DNA of 64,000 nucleotides from Rhexocercosporidium sp. MPI-PUGE-AT-0058 (taxonomy: Eukaryota > Ascomycota > Leotiomycetes > Helotiales), in contig JAGTJL010000022.1 of the NCBI GenBank assembly GCA_020746875.1, forward strand, positions 620,001-684,000, in the 5' to 3' direction. Position numbers and translations under genes: made by a program. Under the pieces are notes generated by a model. The model did not search any database and was not told the DNA's origin. It was given only the letters and a program-made list of their open reading frames with translations. Shown here in pieces: positions 34,078 to 45,527 of this stretch (positions within the stretch are counted from its first letter, which is position 1; every line of letters begins with the position of its first letter).

Positions 34078-34480
34078 ATGAGAGGATTCTTGATCACCCT
34101 TCTGGCCCTCCCTGCCGTTCTGGCTGCTCCCGCTCCCGCTGCCGCAAGCGACGCTTGGCCAACTACATTCCCGATCAGTACCGTCATGTGTAGATGTTCG
34201 GATGGGGCTTCGAAAAATACTATTGGCTCCTGTCTGTACTTCGGCCAACGACTAGACTCTTGGGTAAGTCCTAGCCATTACAGCTTTTCAATCTTTTTAC
34301 TAATCAATCGTTCCAAATCAGTGTTACCCAACCGTCTCGTGGTCTCCACACATGGACGAGGTCTTCACCGCAGACTACTGCCAATCAAATTACGCAGCCA
34401 TGCCAATCCCACAGTGCACACCTGTCAAGCTCTGCCAGAACACACTGGTCAATGACCCCAACTACTTCCAGGTCTGCTGA
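34078..34480 (+). CDS. small secreted cysteine-rich protein (candidate effector)
   Basis: Exons 34078-34263 and 34322-34480 (58-nt intron, GTAAGT donor) give 114 residues. MRGFLITLLALPAVLAAPAP is a strong signal peptide with a signal-peptidase-like AxA, followed by an Ala/Pro propeptide-like stretch. The mature part has eight cysteines in all: VMCRCSDG, GSCLYFG, a Cys opening exon 2 (CYPTVSWSP), DYCQ, PQCTP, KLCQ and a final VC at the stop. An even number of cysteines and a C-terminal Cys suit a disulphide-bonded extracellular protein. The family is not recognised. The intron falls cleanly between a Trp and a Cys codon. Effector activity is an inference from size, secretion and Cys content; antimicrobial or cell-wall roles are equally possible. 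Confidence 0.85.
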
Positions 34481-35484
34481 GTGTGTCTCTAGAGGGGTAT
34501 TGAGTACCGTGTTTTTTTGAGAAGGGATTTTGGATGCGGAATGGGCTTACTCTTGGAAAAGTTGCTATGAGTCGGAAGGAAAGGTGCATTCTGTGTATAG
34601 GTGGAGTGGTGGCGGTCGTTGTTCATGTTTGATGTGAATCATGTAATGTTGAAGAAGCCTAGGTATTGTCAAACCCTGAGGCATTTAATGAAAGATCATT
34701 CCCTTCTACGCTTGAAACGGCAGGTTGATCCTCCGGTGCTATGAACGTGTCTTCTGCGAGAAAAGGTCCTAGTTTTAGGTCAGGTATTCCTGCCCATAAT
34801 CTGCATTATTACCAGTTGAGGATGTATCAGAGCTGTCGAGACATGTCGCAAAATCTTCCCTCTGGCAGAGACTGGGGTCTGAATCTCTGACACTGCAAGG
34901 AGACGTCATGTACGAGCAACATAATTACAGATGCTCTCTATACATCAAACGACACAATTCCTTCTTCTATAGTTGTTCATTCGTATTTTCTGGACGTGGA
35001 CGTGGGAGTAGTATGTAAACACCCACCTCGCTTGAAAGCAGGTAAGATAACCCACACTTATTCCGCTTCCACGCTACTCAGAAAAATACTACATAAACTT
35101 AACAAGGGTAGTTATTTATAAGCGTATGGTAAGGATTTTGAAGAACATGTCAATCGCGACCTCGAAGTCGCCGAAGGAGCTCAGGTAGCTAGTCCCCAGG
35201 CATTGCAGCTATCCACGGCACTAAATATGTCCAAGGATTTATGGAAAACTGTAAAAACTCATCACAATGGGATTTACGTAAGATAGGAGAGAGTAAAGTG
35301 TCTCAATTAAGAACAAAGCCATTTTCTCGCCCATCGGAAGAGGTTTTCAAGTCGACGCTTTATCTCCTGCCTGACCTGGTGAAAACACCAGTAGGCTTGC
35401 AATCATAGCATCAGCTTGACTACCCCCCCCCCCCACGTTACTCCAGACTCACTTTCGTTCCCCAGTTCCATTATCCTCGCGCTC
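34481..35484. other. intergenic, with a 12-bp C tract
   Basis: 3' flanks of two converging genes. A poly-C run of 12 is at 35423-35434. Nothing else stands out. Confidence 0.45.
35423..35434. repeat. homopolymer C(12)
   Basis: Twelve consecutive C, some 50 bp past the stop of the alcohol dehydrogenase gene. Its length may be unreliable in the assembly. Confidence 0.8.
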
Positions 35485-36551
35485 CTACTCAACGACAAGC
35501 ACGCCTCGATACCTCATCTTGCCTGAACCTAGTTTTTCCAATGCCTTCTCGATACCCTCAGTATTCATCGGAAACTCTTCAATGATAGGTTTGATCCCAT
35601 GCAGCGCCGCAAACTGAATCATGTTCCTATGAGTCTGTCTTGGGCTCACCAGACTCCCCTGAACTCTCATCTCTAAGTTCATAAGTACATTGTACGGGAC
35701 ACTCAACTCGCCTCCATTGACCGTAATCGGATACACCGTCCCCCTCGGGGCCATCAACGGCAGGTAGATCTCCCAGTTTGGAGGATGGCTCGTCGTCACG
35801 AACAAGTGATTAAGCGGCTTGCCAATCTCCAGTCGGTCTTTCCCCTTCGTAGCCACGAATTGCTTGGCCCCCAGCTCCTGCGCCTCAGCCTTCTTGCTAT
35901 CCGTACTGGAGAAAACAACAACATCACATCCCATCTTTCCCGCGAACTGCACAGCTAAATGTCCTAATCCTCCAACCCCAATCACCCCAACGCGATCTGA
36001 AGATCGGACATCGCGCATGGCATGATACACCGTCGCGCCTCCACACATAAGCGGTGCTGCATGTTTCAATGCCATGGAGTCGGGAATCTTGAACAGGTAT
36101 CCCGCTTTCCACACTCCATACGTACCAAACGATCCTTGGTCCAAGTCGGCATCACCGTAGGCCTTACTTTCCGTACAGAGATTTTCTTTGCCCGTCAAAC
36201 ACTGCTCGCAGTCTCCGCAGGTGGAATGCACCCAGCCCCAGCCGACGTGATCGCCGATGGCCAATTTCTTGACACCTTGGCCGATTTTCTGATTGATGTG
36301 TTATTTTAGCAACTTTTGATATTCAAGGAAATGAATTTCAAGCTGGATCATTAAGTCGGCCTGCTTACTTCGACAATTCCTGCCCCTTCGTGGCCGAGCG
36401 CCATATCTTTGTGGAGGAAATGAATGTCTGTTCCACAGACTCCAGAGTGAGTTATTTTGACAAGGACTTCGTCGTTGCCAATCTCTCTTGTCGTGCTGGA
36501 TTTGACGATCTTGCCATCTTCGGAGCCTTTGAAGACTGTGAATGATACCAT
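35485..36551 (-). CDS. zinc-dependent alcohol dehydrogenase (MDR family)
   Basis: Exons 36551-36369 and 36288-35485 (80-nt intron, GTAAGC donor) give 328 residues. The catalytic zinc ligand Cys39 is in GVCGTDIH and the GHEGAG block is at 53-58. The structural-zinc cysteines are C85, C88, C91 and C99 (STCGDCEQCLTGKENLC). The nucleotide-binding loop is GVIGVGGLGHLAVQFAGKMG and the third catalytic ligand region is at LMCGGATVYHAM. The sequence is of the type that oxidises primary alcohols or reduces aldehydes with NAD(P)H (ADH/cinnamyl-type). The enzyme is a little shorter than the usual 340-350, without a visible gap. The promoter faces the DJ-1-like gene about 1.07 kb away, so the two could share control. 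Confidence 0.92.
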
Positions 36552-37616
36552 TTTGAGAGTTGTTCCTGAGATATTGGAGTCAATAAGAGTTCCAAAAATG
36601 GTGTTCAAGAAAATAATTGAATTTTTCAAGGCATCTGGAATGGATTTGTCAGATTTTCTACGAACGAATATATACAACTTTTGCTCAATGCCTAAAACCT
36701 GATCAAGGTCAGTCAAGACTGAGGCATGCCCTCTATCTGCCGACGTTGACTCGATGTACTGTGCTGACTTGCAGGACGTCGAGAGTATTAGCAGTCCAAT
36801 AAAAATCGGCCTTGGTTTAAGTTTCCTTGAAGATGCAACTCTGATTACAAAGATACAATGTAAGCCTCGAGAAGTTTCGAACAGCACACACCAGTTTTTG
36901 ATCAACCCGATAGCATTGAGTCACCCCACGCCCATTTCCTTGTGAGCTTGTACAAGAAATCCGCCTCATACGGCAATGATTCCTCCTGGAAGCTTGACCA
37001 AGCCCTAAAAAGCTCCTCATTTCCGAGAACAGGTATGCTATTCGTTATCTTCCTACCATTTCTCCACATGCAGCACAACACCGGAGCGAGCGAACCGAGC
37101 TTAGCGAGGCTAGCATGCTCAGCTTTCCACTTAAACCTCACAGAATAGATATGATGGGACTGCGCCAGCATGATGCATACAGTTCTCGTTCGTCTTACTA
37201 ACAAGCCACATACAACCATGTGATTCGACCGGGTTTCAAGGGCTCTCCTATCATAATTATGAAAAGTCGAGATCTAGGCTCTATTTCTTGCGAGCAGCCC
37301 TGGTGTAACCCGAGCGCAGCCGATTATTGAAAGCTTGCGGAATGAACAGAAGCAGTGAGATTTGTCAGTAAGTGTGTAATGGTGCATAGTGAAAGGCATC
37401 TGGGCTCTTCGCCGATCGGATCTGTGGGTGAGCTTTCGGATATGTGTATTTGATGTGCCCTTTTTTGAAGTGGGGATTCATGTTGCTGCATATAAACTTT
37501 CAGATCGCCACTTGAATTAAGTCCAAAATCAAAGCAATATTTAACATTCTTGGATCTTTATCGAAATTCCTGAGATCATTTTCAAACTGCCTTAAAAATA
37601 ACCAACATCAACAGTT
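36552..37616. promoter_or_regulatory. divergent promoter region between ADH and DJ-1-like genes
   Basis: About 1.07 kb between divergent starts. Small overlapping frames on both strands (36457-37219) run across it but none has features. I saw no clear inverted CGG palindrome to suggest a Zn2Cys6 site, though such sites are short and easily missed by eye. Confidence 0.4.
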
Positions 37617-38414
37617 ATGTCCAAGCCAAGGATTTTGACAATCGTCTCCTCCCACTCAGCGGGATGGTACCTGGTATGGAACCATACTCAGAATTTCAAA
37701 TGTCCAAAATGTCTCTAACGTGCCATCCCTACAGCCAGAGCTGGCTCACCCCTATGAAGTCTTATCACCACACTGTGATCTCATCATAGCATCTCCAAAA
37801 GGCGGCCCGACAATCCTAGATCCAGTCTCTGTTGAGCTGTTCAAGGATGATGCATACTGCATGGAGTTTGCAGCCACCAAGTCCAAGCTCTGGCTTGAGA
37901 CCGAGAAACTCGAGTCCTTCCTTGGGAAGGCTAAGCAATTTACCGCTATCCTTTACGTTGGTGGTTTTGGACGTGAGCTTTCCTTCTGTATTTTAAACAA
38001 CTCTTCAACTGACGAATGAAAGCCATGTTCGATCTATCCGACAATCCGATCTCAGCCAAGCTCATCCAGGAGTTCTACGTGGCAGACCGTATCGTATCAG
38101 CCGTTTGCCACGGCGCAGCCGCCCTCCTCAAGGCTCAGCTTCCAGATGGAACACTCCTCATTGCAGGAGAGAAGATCACGGGTTTCAGTGACGTCGAGGA
38201 AATTGCTGTTGATAGACAGAAGGACATGCCTTTCCACCTCGAAGATGCCCTGGACAAGGCCAGCGGTGGGCTGTATGAGAAGGCTGCTGATGCCTGGGCG
38301 CCTCATGTCATTGTTAGTACGACCAAGAGGCTGGTAACGGGACAGAATCCAGCTAGCGCTAAGCCATTTGCTGAGGAGCTGTTGAAGAAAATCCAGGCTT
38401 ATCCTGCTGCTTGA
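37617..38414 (+). CDS. DJ-1/PfpI superfamily protein, Hsp31/glyoxalase III-like
   Basis: Exons 37617-37673, 37735-37972 and 38023-38414 give 228 residues. The Cys nucleophile is C127 in the elbow SAVCHGAAAL, next to H128. GGFGPMFDL (across intron 2) and PELAHPYEVL with Glu21 are in the places where Hsp31-like proteins carry the rest of the catalytic triad. IIASPKGG and VTGQNPASAKPFAEELLKKI also match. Yeast Hsp31 and related enzymes convert methylglyoxal to lactate without a cofactor and protect against carbonyl stress. That activity here is inferred from the triad. Length agrees with Hsp31 (237). The gene runs divergently to an alcohol dehydrogenase and converges on a Zn2Cys6 factor whose stop is only 78 bp away. 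Confidence 0.9.
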
Positions 38415-38492
38415 GGGACACTTTGAAAAGTGATGGCGGAAGGAATAGTATACTAGATATGATTGAACATTTGACTTATGCCAACTCAAGTA

Positions 38493-40417
38493 TTATCTCC
38501 TGCAGAGCATAGGTGCTTCTTCTAGCTCCACAAATCCATCTCGGACATTTGTTGATAGATATCCATGCCAACCGCCTTGTACAGCTTGCCGCCAAGAATC
38601 AAACAGATCAAATGCGTGCGGTCGCAGGGGCAGATTCTCTTCGTCCGAGATGATAGAATCATAGACTCCAACCTGGACACCTTGCATGACCCCTTGTGCG
38701 TCTTGTTTCCAGGAAGCTTTCGCTACCACTTGAACAGCATCCTCATCGTTATCGAGTTCCGTGTGGCCATATCGAAGGTAGAAGGCCAGTATATCACCAT
38801 CTTCTGAAACAGGCATCAGAAGAGGAATCAAACGGCTCTTCAGTGGACCAAGATAAGCATTCAATCCCTGCCGTTCTGGATGATGCCGATGCATCCTCTC
38901 TTGTAGTTGGCACATCATATCCAGGGTGTTGGCCATTGCATATCCATTGGACAGTCCTTCATGACCGATCTCTCTAAGGGTATCAATGATCCAACGCTGC
39001 CAGGCTACCGAGTAGCATCGACGGGCTCCGTGGTACAGAAGCGTTGAGATGCCCATGTTAACAGAATCGCATGGCTTGTATGGTTTCGGTGAATTCTCAT
39101 TATCTCTCCCGATCAATCCAGCAGCAATAGAGAGGGTCTGATAGACCAGATTGAAAGCTTCTAGCTCCCGTGGTCGGCTATCCGGGTCAGTTGTACTGAT
39201 CATCGCCACCGCACAACCCAAATAGCAATTCGCCGTAGCAAGATTCAGCGCTGCATCGGTGCATGTGAAACGACAGACAGGAGGTGGGATTGGGTGTATA
39301 GCTACATCTAAGGGGTCCAGATCTTGGATGACGTCTAGTCCTTGGCAACTTTCAAAAGTCCCTGGCGAATTCGCTTTCCAGAGCTCCATTTCCGAATAGA
39401 AGCCTAAAAGTTCGGCACGACTCGGACGCTCGGAGACAGGACTCCAGCATCCCCAGACAACACGGCTGTATGTGTTGTGAGCGCAGATGATTTGGATCTG
39501 ACGGAATCCCTCACTGGCAATCTGATCACTCAGAGGGGCTTTGGAATATTTAATTACTGGTCTGTTCCAAAAAGGACGCTCCATGATTGCTCGATCGGAA
39601 AACCGTAGGAACGATGAGGAAGCGTAAGGGACTACCTTCTGAGCGAGAAAGTCCAGGCGTAGCATTGCATCGTACACTGGGACCATATTTGCGGTTTCCA
39701 GCTCAGGAAGTCGTTCTTCAGAGTTCCTCATGAGTTGGATCGCCGCCCATAAATGTTCGAATGCACCCTTTGCGTTCTCCATGAAACACTTCATAACGTT
39801 GAGCAATTGTTTTTCATGTCGTGAAGGTCGAGACTTACTTCAAAATACGCAAGAAGCATAAGAACCGCCATGGTTGCAAGTATATCTGGTACGGAATCAT
39901 GGCCAAGCTGCTTTGGAAGCAGGCGCAGGGCCTTGCCATATGACTTCAGCCCGAGAACTTTCATCTTCGCCGCACCTTGCAGATCCTGATGCTTGCATGC
40001 TAAGAGAGTCGAACGATGCATAGCTCCGATTGCCAAAAGTGCTTCATAGACGATATCAACACCATAAGACATTTGAGCCACCTGATCTCGCCAAAATCCA
40101 ATGTGGTCATCTCGGAAGAGTCGAACGGCGGTGGTTGTAACGAAGTGGTGATATAAAGGTAACTCTTCTATCCTCCAATTATTGTGTCTCCATGCTAGAT
40201 CTTGAACTATCTCCGATGAGCCCTCACTGAAAGCTTGCTCAGGAGGACTTTTTGATGAGGGTCGAAGAGTATCTTCAGCTGATCGCGGAGGATTGTAACC
40301 CCCACATTCAAAGTTGGCAGCACGACAGCGACCACAAGCTGGCTTTGCCTCGTCGCATTTCACACGTCTTCTTCGGCAGGTGACGCAGCCTGTTCGAACC
40401 CGTATTCGTCGATCCAT
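38493..40417 (-). CDS. Zn2Cys6 transcription factor with fungal-specific C-terminal region
   Basis: Exons 40417-39839 and 39788-38493 (50-nt intron, GTAAGT donor) give 624 residues. The binuclear cluster is at the extreme N-terminus: Cys 11, 14, 21, 28, 31 and 38 in the pattern CX2CX6CX6CX2CX6C (GCVTCRRRRVKCDEAKPAC). The rest is helical with IGAMHRS and LLAYFE at the start, typical of the short regulators with a DUF3468-like domain near secondary-metabolism or stress genes. No coiled-coil dimerisation motif is obvious directly after the cluster. Its stop is 78 bp from that of the DJ-1-like gene, so it may regulate the adjacent dehydrogenase/DJ-1 pair; this is a guess from position. Confidence 0.9.
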
Positions 40418-41420
40418 GATTCGAAGATACAGGTTCTGTTGATCGATTGCGATGTGGTTCTTGAGAATTGAAGTCGAAAACTTGATTCCAGCTTACCGCG
40501 CAGTGCCCAGGCTGACTAATCGTAGGCGAAATGCACGACAACCCTACCAAGAATTACTGCAGCTTATAGTGGATTTGCTAATTTCAATGGGATATCTGGG
40601 ATGTCAGTGCCGACGAAAGAAGCAAGATCTTCAAAGATCGTTGGCAGAAATGGCATCGTCCATCCTGTGCCTTGTGCAATAAATCAGGAATTGGGACTCG
40701 TTCCGATTGATCTGGATACTTGTAGAATCTTTTACAGCGTGTTCGGTATCAAATGGCTTGAATGAAGTCCTCGTAGCTGATTTCCTGAATCTAACTGCTA
40801 GGCTCATCCTTGCTCCAGCAGCGCTACCGACCTGTAAGCAATCATCCTCATACAAGCTTCATCGCTTATCTCAAGGGGACACAGAATGTTTACAATGTCA
40901 CATCAGATAGTGGGAAAACAAAGATTCCAGTAAAGACGTATGGACTCAACAAAGCGATTCATTGCTCTCAGTAACCCTAAACCTTACTTACAAATACACA
41001 CCGCACACATTCGTATGGACGGCTTGTTCGTTTATCTAAATACTATACAAAACCCAGGGGTTGAAGAATCGGAAGTCATAAATCGTGTTCTGTCTCCCAG
41101 ATCCTCTCAAGCTGAACCTTTCCCTGCCATACTACCCAGTAACCCAATTCCCAATCCCATACTTCCAAACCCAATTTCCGCTTCTCATTGTCCGAATCTG
41201 TTCGAAAGTGTTGTTTCCATGCTTGGAAAGGTATACTGATGCGGATGCATATATAGAATGCGCTGTGCTGTGCTAGTCCAAAGGGCCAGATATTGTCGCG
41301 GTCCAAAATATTCCAAACCAAACGCCGGGTATATATGCCATGATCGCTCATCTTCATTTCATCAAATTAGGAAGCCCCATGCTCCCTTCCACTTCACCCA
41401 TCATCCCCATCTCCAACCCA
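40418..41420. other. intergenic
   Basis: Upstream of the regulator and 3' flank of the large disordered protein. The frames present (40452-40682, 40707-40910, 40940-41239) have no features. Confidence 0.45.
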
Positions 41421-44400
41421 TTACCCCCTGACAGGTACCCTCTGCACAATGACGGGCACATCACTGAAATCCAATCCATATCTCTCACTGACTGGGCCTC
41501 CCTTTCTTCGCCCCACAGCCATCTTGCCCGTATTTCTCATCCCTGCACTCCCGCTTAAGCCCTGTCCAGCTTCATATCCATAATCCAACCCACCTGCAAA
41601 ACGATCCAGTACGAGCATCTCACTCGTAGATGTTTTCCGCTGGTGGATCGTCTCGGGGAGGTTTGTGCTCTGCTCTTGGGATTGGTCGTAGTACTCATGC
41701 TGGATGTTCTCCTTGTTGTGATGCGATGAGTTGCCGTATGTGTGGTCATATTCCTGGCTCTGGGCTTGAGACTGAGCATGACCTTGATACGGAGTCGTTG
41801 TTCGAATTGTCCCGTCTACCCAGGAGGGTTGGGCATGCGGGTTATGAGGGTGATTCTCATACCCGACACCTACGTTCCAGCCTGTCCATCCACTGCCCTG
41901 GCTATTATCGAAACTTCTGTACCCGGAGTTCAGAGTCCGTCGCTGAGCGTTGCCGCTCATACTCTCTCCGTACGTATGTGCATCCATGCTCTTCCTCGAA
42001 CGAAGATTGGGCATTGGGGCTTGCTTGGCAGCTTGCTGTTGACGGTATGCATATGCATCCATACTCTTCCTGGAACGTAGCTCTGGTTTTGTCTCTGGTT
42101 GACGTAACTCCATACTCTTCCTCGTCTGCACTTTCAGCGCTTCGCCAGCTGATTTACGCCTCTCGGCCCAGAAGTTAGCTGGTTGACTCCATCCAGGACC
42201 CCGGTTTGCCGCTTGCTCTTGCTCGGGAACAAACTGGGCTGGCATTTGACGGGCTGCACGATTCGGTGCTTGGGCAGCTATGGGTGGTGTCCGAGATGAT
42301 GGGATGAGCGTATGTGCTCCCAGAGGAGTGGGTGTTACCTTGCGCTGAGTGGTCATAGAAACCGGAGGTGGTGACCGAGTCTTTTTCGACAGCGAAGAGA
42401 GGGTCGAGAAACGTTTCTCTTCTCCTCCCTCTTCAGCCCACCCACCGAACTGCTCGCCAATATGACTGTTTGCCGGAGACGGCTCCCTGCGACCTGTCGA
42501 GAAAGAAGAGAGAAGCGACGGGCTTGATTGTCTCTTCATGGCCGTGAACTTGGCGTGTGCCTGGGGTGGACGTCCGCGATGTCGTTCGCTCTTGTTCTCT
42601 GCCTCGAGATATGGGTTCCCGTTCACGATCGAATCGTAGCTCTTTCTCGACCGAATGACGGTGCCGCTTGATTCTTGACTGATGCTTCTTTGTCTCGCGA
42701 ATCGTTCAGCAGCGTCGACTTCGAAACGAGCCGTCATGGATTCGGCTCTTTCTCGCTTGGAGGCTGCAGAAGACTTTGGCGCGGAGAGCGCTGCATCATA
42801 TGGAGATCGTCCAAGGGAGCTGGATACACCATCGAAAGAGGTAATATGAGTCTCGAATTCCGCTTGGGTACGAGTCCTACTTTGACTTCTCTCCCTTGTC
42901 GTTGGCTGCATTGAATTTCGAGTCAATTCTTGCGCGGTAGGCAAGGCAGGAAGAGGAGATTGATACGTGTTTCTCCTGTTGAACTCAGACCTCGACACCA
43001 GACTGCTAGTTGGCAAGTCTTTTCTGTTTCCAGGTAATGGAGGGAGCTCGTGCTCGCGTGGACGGTGATAAGTCTCCCGTGCGCTGAACTCGCCTTTGTG
43101 GAACATGTTGGTGGTTGGGTCCTCGGGAATGGTTGGTTGTGTAGGCACAGCGGGTAAAGAACTCTGCAGTCTTGCAAAGCTCAACTCCTCTCTCACCTCG
43201 GCTGATCCGACCGAAAAAATCGTTCCCAGAGTTTCTTTACTAGAACTGTGTCTGAGGCTCAGCTGGTTCACGTAGGTATTCGGAATGGAAGCCATAGGGA
43301 ACTGATCGACTCTTTCCTCCAGCTTACGTCGAGCCTCTACTGACGGAGCTGGAATTCGAAGTTGCTCACTTGGAGAGCGGAACGCTTGTACAGTGTAGAC
43401 AGGTTCGGGTTGTATAGCTTGAGCACGCTTATTGAGCTTCTTGCTAGACCATCGAGAGGAAGTCGAAGAGACATCAGTAGCCGGAATTTCTTGGCGACCA
43501 CGATGATTTGGTGGAGTGCTCTTTCGTCGAGATTCTCGAGGGGGAATAACCAAGTGTGGCGAGAGGGCAGATGGATATGTGAGATCAGGTTTCTGTGCGA
43601 CAGGGAGAGACTCCCTGCGTTGTGTCTGCTTCGTTGGAACTGGTGGAGGCTGTCTGAAGGGTTGCTCGGGCGTTTGGTCCTCCGTGGGCAAAGCGGGAAG
43701 AGATCTTTGGGCCCGAAGAGTGACCTGTGAACGTGTAGAAACGACTGAATATGTGCTGGAGGATACCCTGGAGCTCCACTCTTCGGAGTAGGTGCTTGAG
43801 GCCACTCGGAGTGTGTCTTTTGGTGGTGTTGGGGGTGGTTCTTCCACATGTGCTGGAGTGGATTCCTTCTTGAATGACCGCAAAGACACATTCGAGCTGT
43901 ATCCACTATCTGCCTTTGCAAGAGGCTTTGGTGCAAGATCCCTCGGCCCCTTGACTGTTCTGGCAGGTGGACCACCTTCATACCCCGAATCAAATGACCG
44001 TGGGAATCTCTCTGAAAGCGCTGGAGTCAATGGCTCCGGCGCGAACAAATCATCTTCCACAGCCATGTGTTTGCTCATCACCTGCAGCGTAGGAGAAACC
44101 GGAGGTGAATTATCAAACGAAAAGGGACTCATCGCAAGGTCTTGCTGGTACTCGTTCGCCAGCTCTAGAGCTTTTGTTGGAGACTCGGTCGATCTGAATA
44201 AAGTCTCTGTTGCGTTGAAATCAAACAGCGCAAAACTGGGATCTGGAATGTCAATCGACAAGGGATTGAAAACACACTTTGGTGGCATTGGCGATTGCTC
44301 CTCCTCACTCCACTCAAGCTGGGTCACCCGAGTAGGAGTTTGGGGTCTGTCTTCACCCATCTCCGCGACATCCTGTCGAAGAGGAGACTCCGCACGTACA

Positions 44401-45527
44401 AGCCAAGGCAATTTCTGGCTCTCGGAAGGTACAGAGATCGTATTGCTCCTTTGGCTGAGCCCTTGTCGATGCCCTCTCTCCACACTTCTTCGAGCTTCCC
44501 CTGCCATTAAGTAGTCTTCTTCTGGTCCCATTGTGGCTGCTCTTCGCAGACTAGGTCCCAAACTTGATGCTGGACTTGCAGCCCCATTCATGATTCTCAA
44601 GGACCCAAGCTTGAACGCACCAATATGTCCGTAGTCCATTTCAGTTGGTGTCTCGACTCGAGGACCTGGCAGAAATTCCGGAGGAGGCTGAAGGGCTGCA
44701 ATCTGGGAGAGAGGAGATGATGTAGGCTTCGCGGGGTCGTAGTAATGGTTCTGAAACTCCTCTACATTCCTCGGCTGAGGGGGTAGCGATTGTCGAGGCT
44801 CATCCACATAACTCCTCCGTGTCGCAACTCCATGTTGAAGTAACGACCTTCGCCTTATGGGTACGTATATTTCCGCTTCTGACGGTGTTCTCGACATGCA
44901 TTTATGGATTGGCTCGTCCTCTTCAAATCCAGAAAATCGCTGTATCGAATCTGCTTGTTCGGGTCTTGAGGGTAATTCGGCAACAAGTGACAGTCGCGGA
45001 TTCGTGTGCCCATACGGTTGGGAGAGAGACATTCGTTTTCGAAGTGGTGGAGGTCTCCTGGGGTCTGTTAGCGACGCATGAAGAATCATGGGAAGTTCCT
45101 ACATTTCAAGAGGCGCTTCTGCTGCTTCATCTCCAGACTCCAAAGCAGCCGGCTCTCTCCCTCGAGGCTGTCTAGACCATCTTCGCGATCCAATAGCACT
45201 TGGATCCGCAGACACATCCTCTACTTCTGACTCTGCGTCACGATACTGGCTTTTCGGCTGAGCGCTTTTCGATCTAAATAAGCTCCTTCGCTTCTTTCGC
45301 TTTTCCTCTTTCTTTTCTTCCTTCTTCTTCTCCTCGGGAACTAACACTGGCACAATGCTATATCGACTCTTGGTTGGGGATGCACTTATTGAGATGATTG
45401 AATTGCGACGGCTTGGAGGTGCAGACTTCGTGTTCAGGAGATTCGCACTGGAATTGTTGTTCGTTCTGGGTTTGGATAATCTGTTCTGGGGCCGTCTCGG
45501 GGCAGGTACAGACTGTTCGTTGCCCAT
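41421..45527 (-). CDS. large disordered protein with N-myristoylation signal
   Basis: Exons 45527-45103 and 45057-41421 (45-nt intron: GTAGGA donor, CGCTAAC then CCCCAG) give 1353 residues. The start MGNEQSVP has Gly2 and Ser6, fitting N-myristoylation and membrane attachment. A Lys/Glu-rich segment (KKKEEKKEEKRKKRR, about residues 67-81) could bind acidic lipid or act as a nuclear signal. Almost all the rest is Ser/Pro/Arg-rich and lacks a domain. Short motifs recur: RSRKSMDAYAYRQQ and LRSRKSMDAHTYGE within about 40 residues of TRKSMELRQ, and several SRKSY or RKSA variants. Such R-x-x-S sites suit basophilic kinases. ADSGYSS and DSGYEGG blocks also recur. I believe it belongs to a widespread fungal conserved-hypothetical family of signalling or scaffold type, with function unknown. 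Confidence 0.75.

Noticed and set aside
34481..35484. The C(12) run as a telomere- or recombination-related signal
   Set aside because: A single homopolymer in an intergenic region; no other context.
35485..40417. Secondary-metabolite gene cluster
   Set aside because: There is a regulator and a dehydrogenase but no PKS, NRPS, terpene or other core enzyme in the window.
41421..45527. Splitting the large disordered protein into two genes
   Set aside because: The 45-nt intron with a CGCTAAC branch and the phase-2 join (LEM then RPPPLRK) link both parts cleanly, and the first part alone ends without a normal C-terminus.
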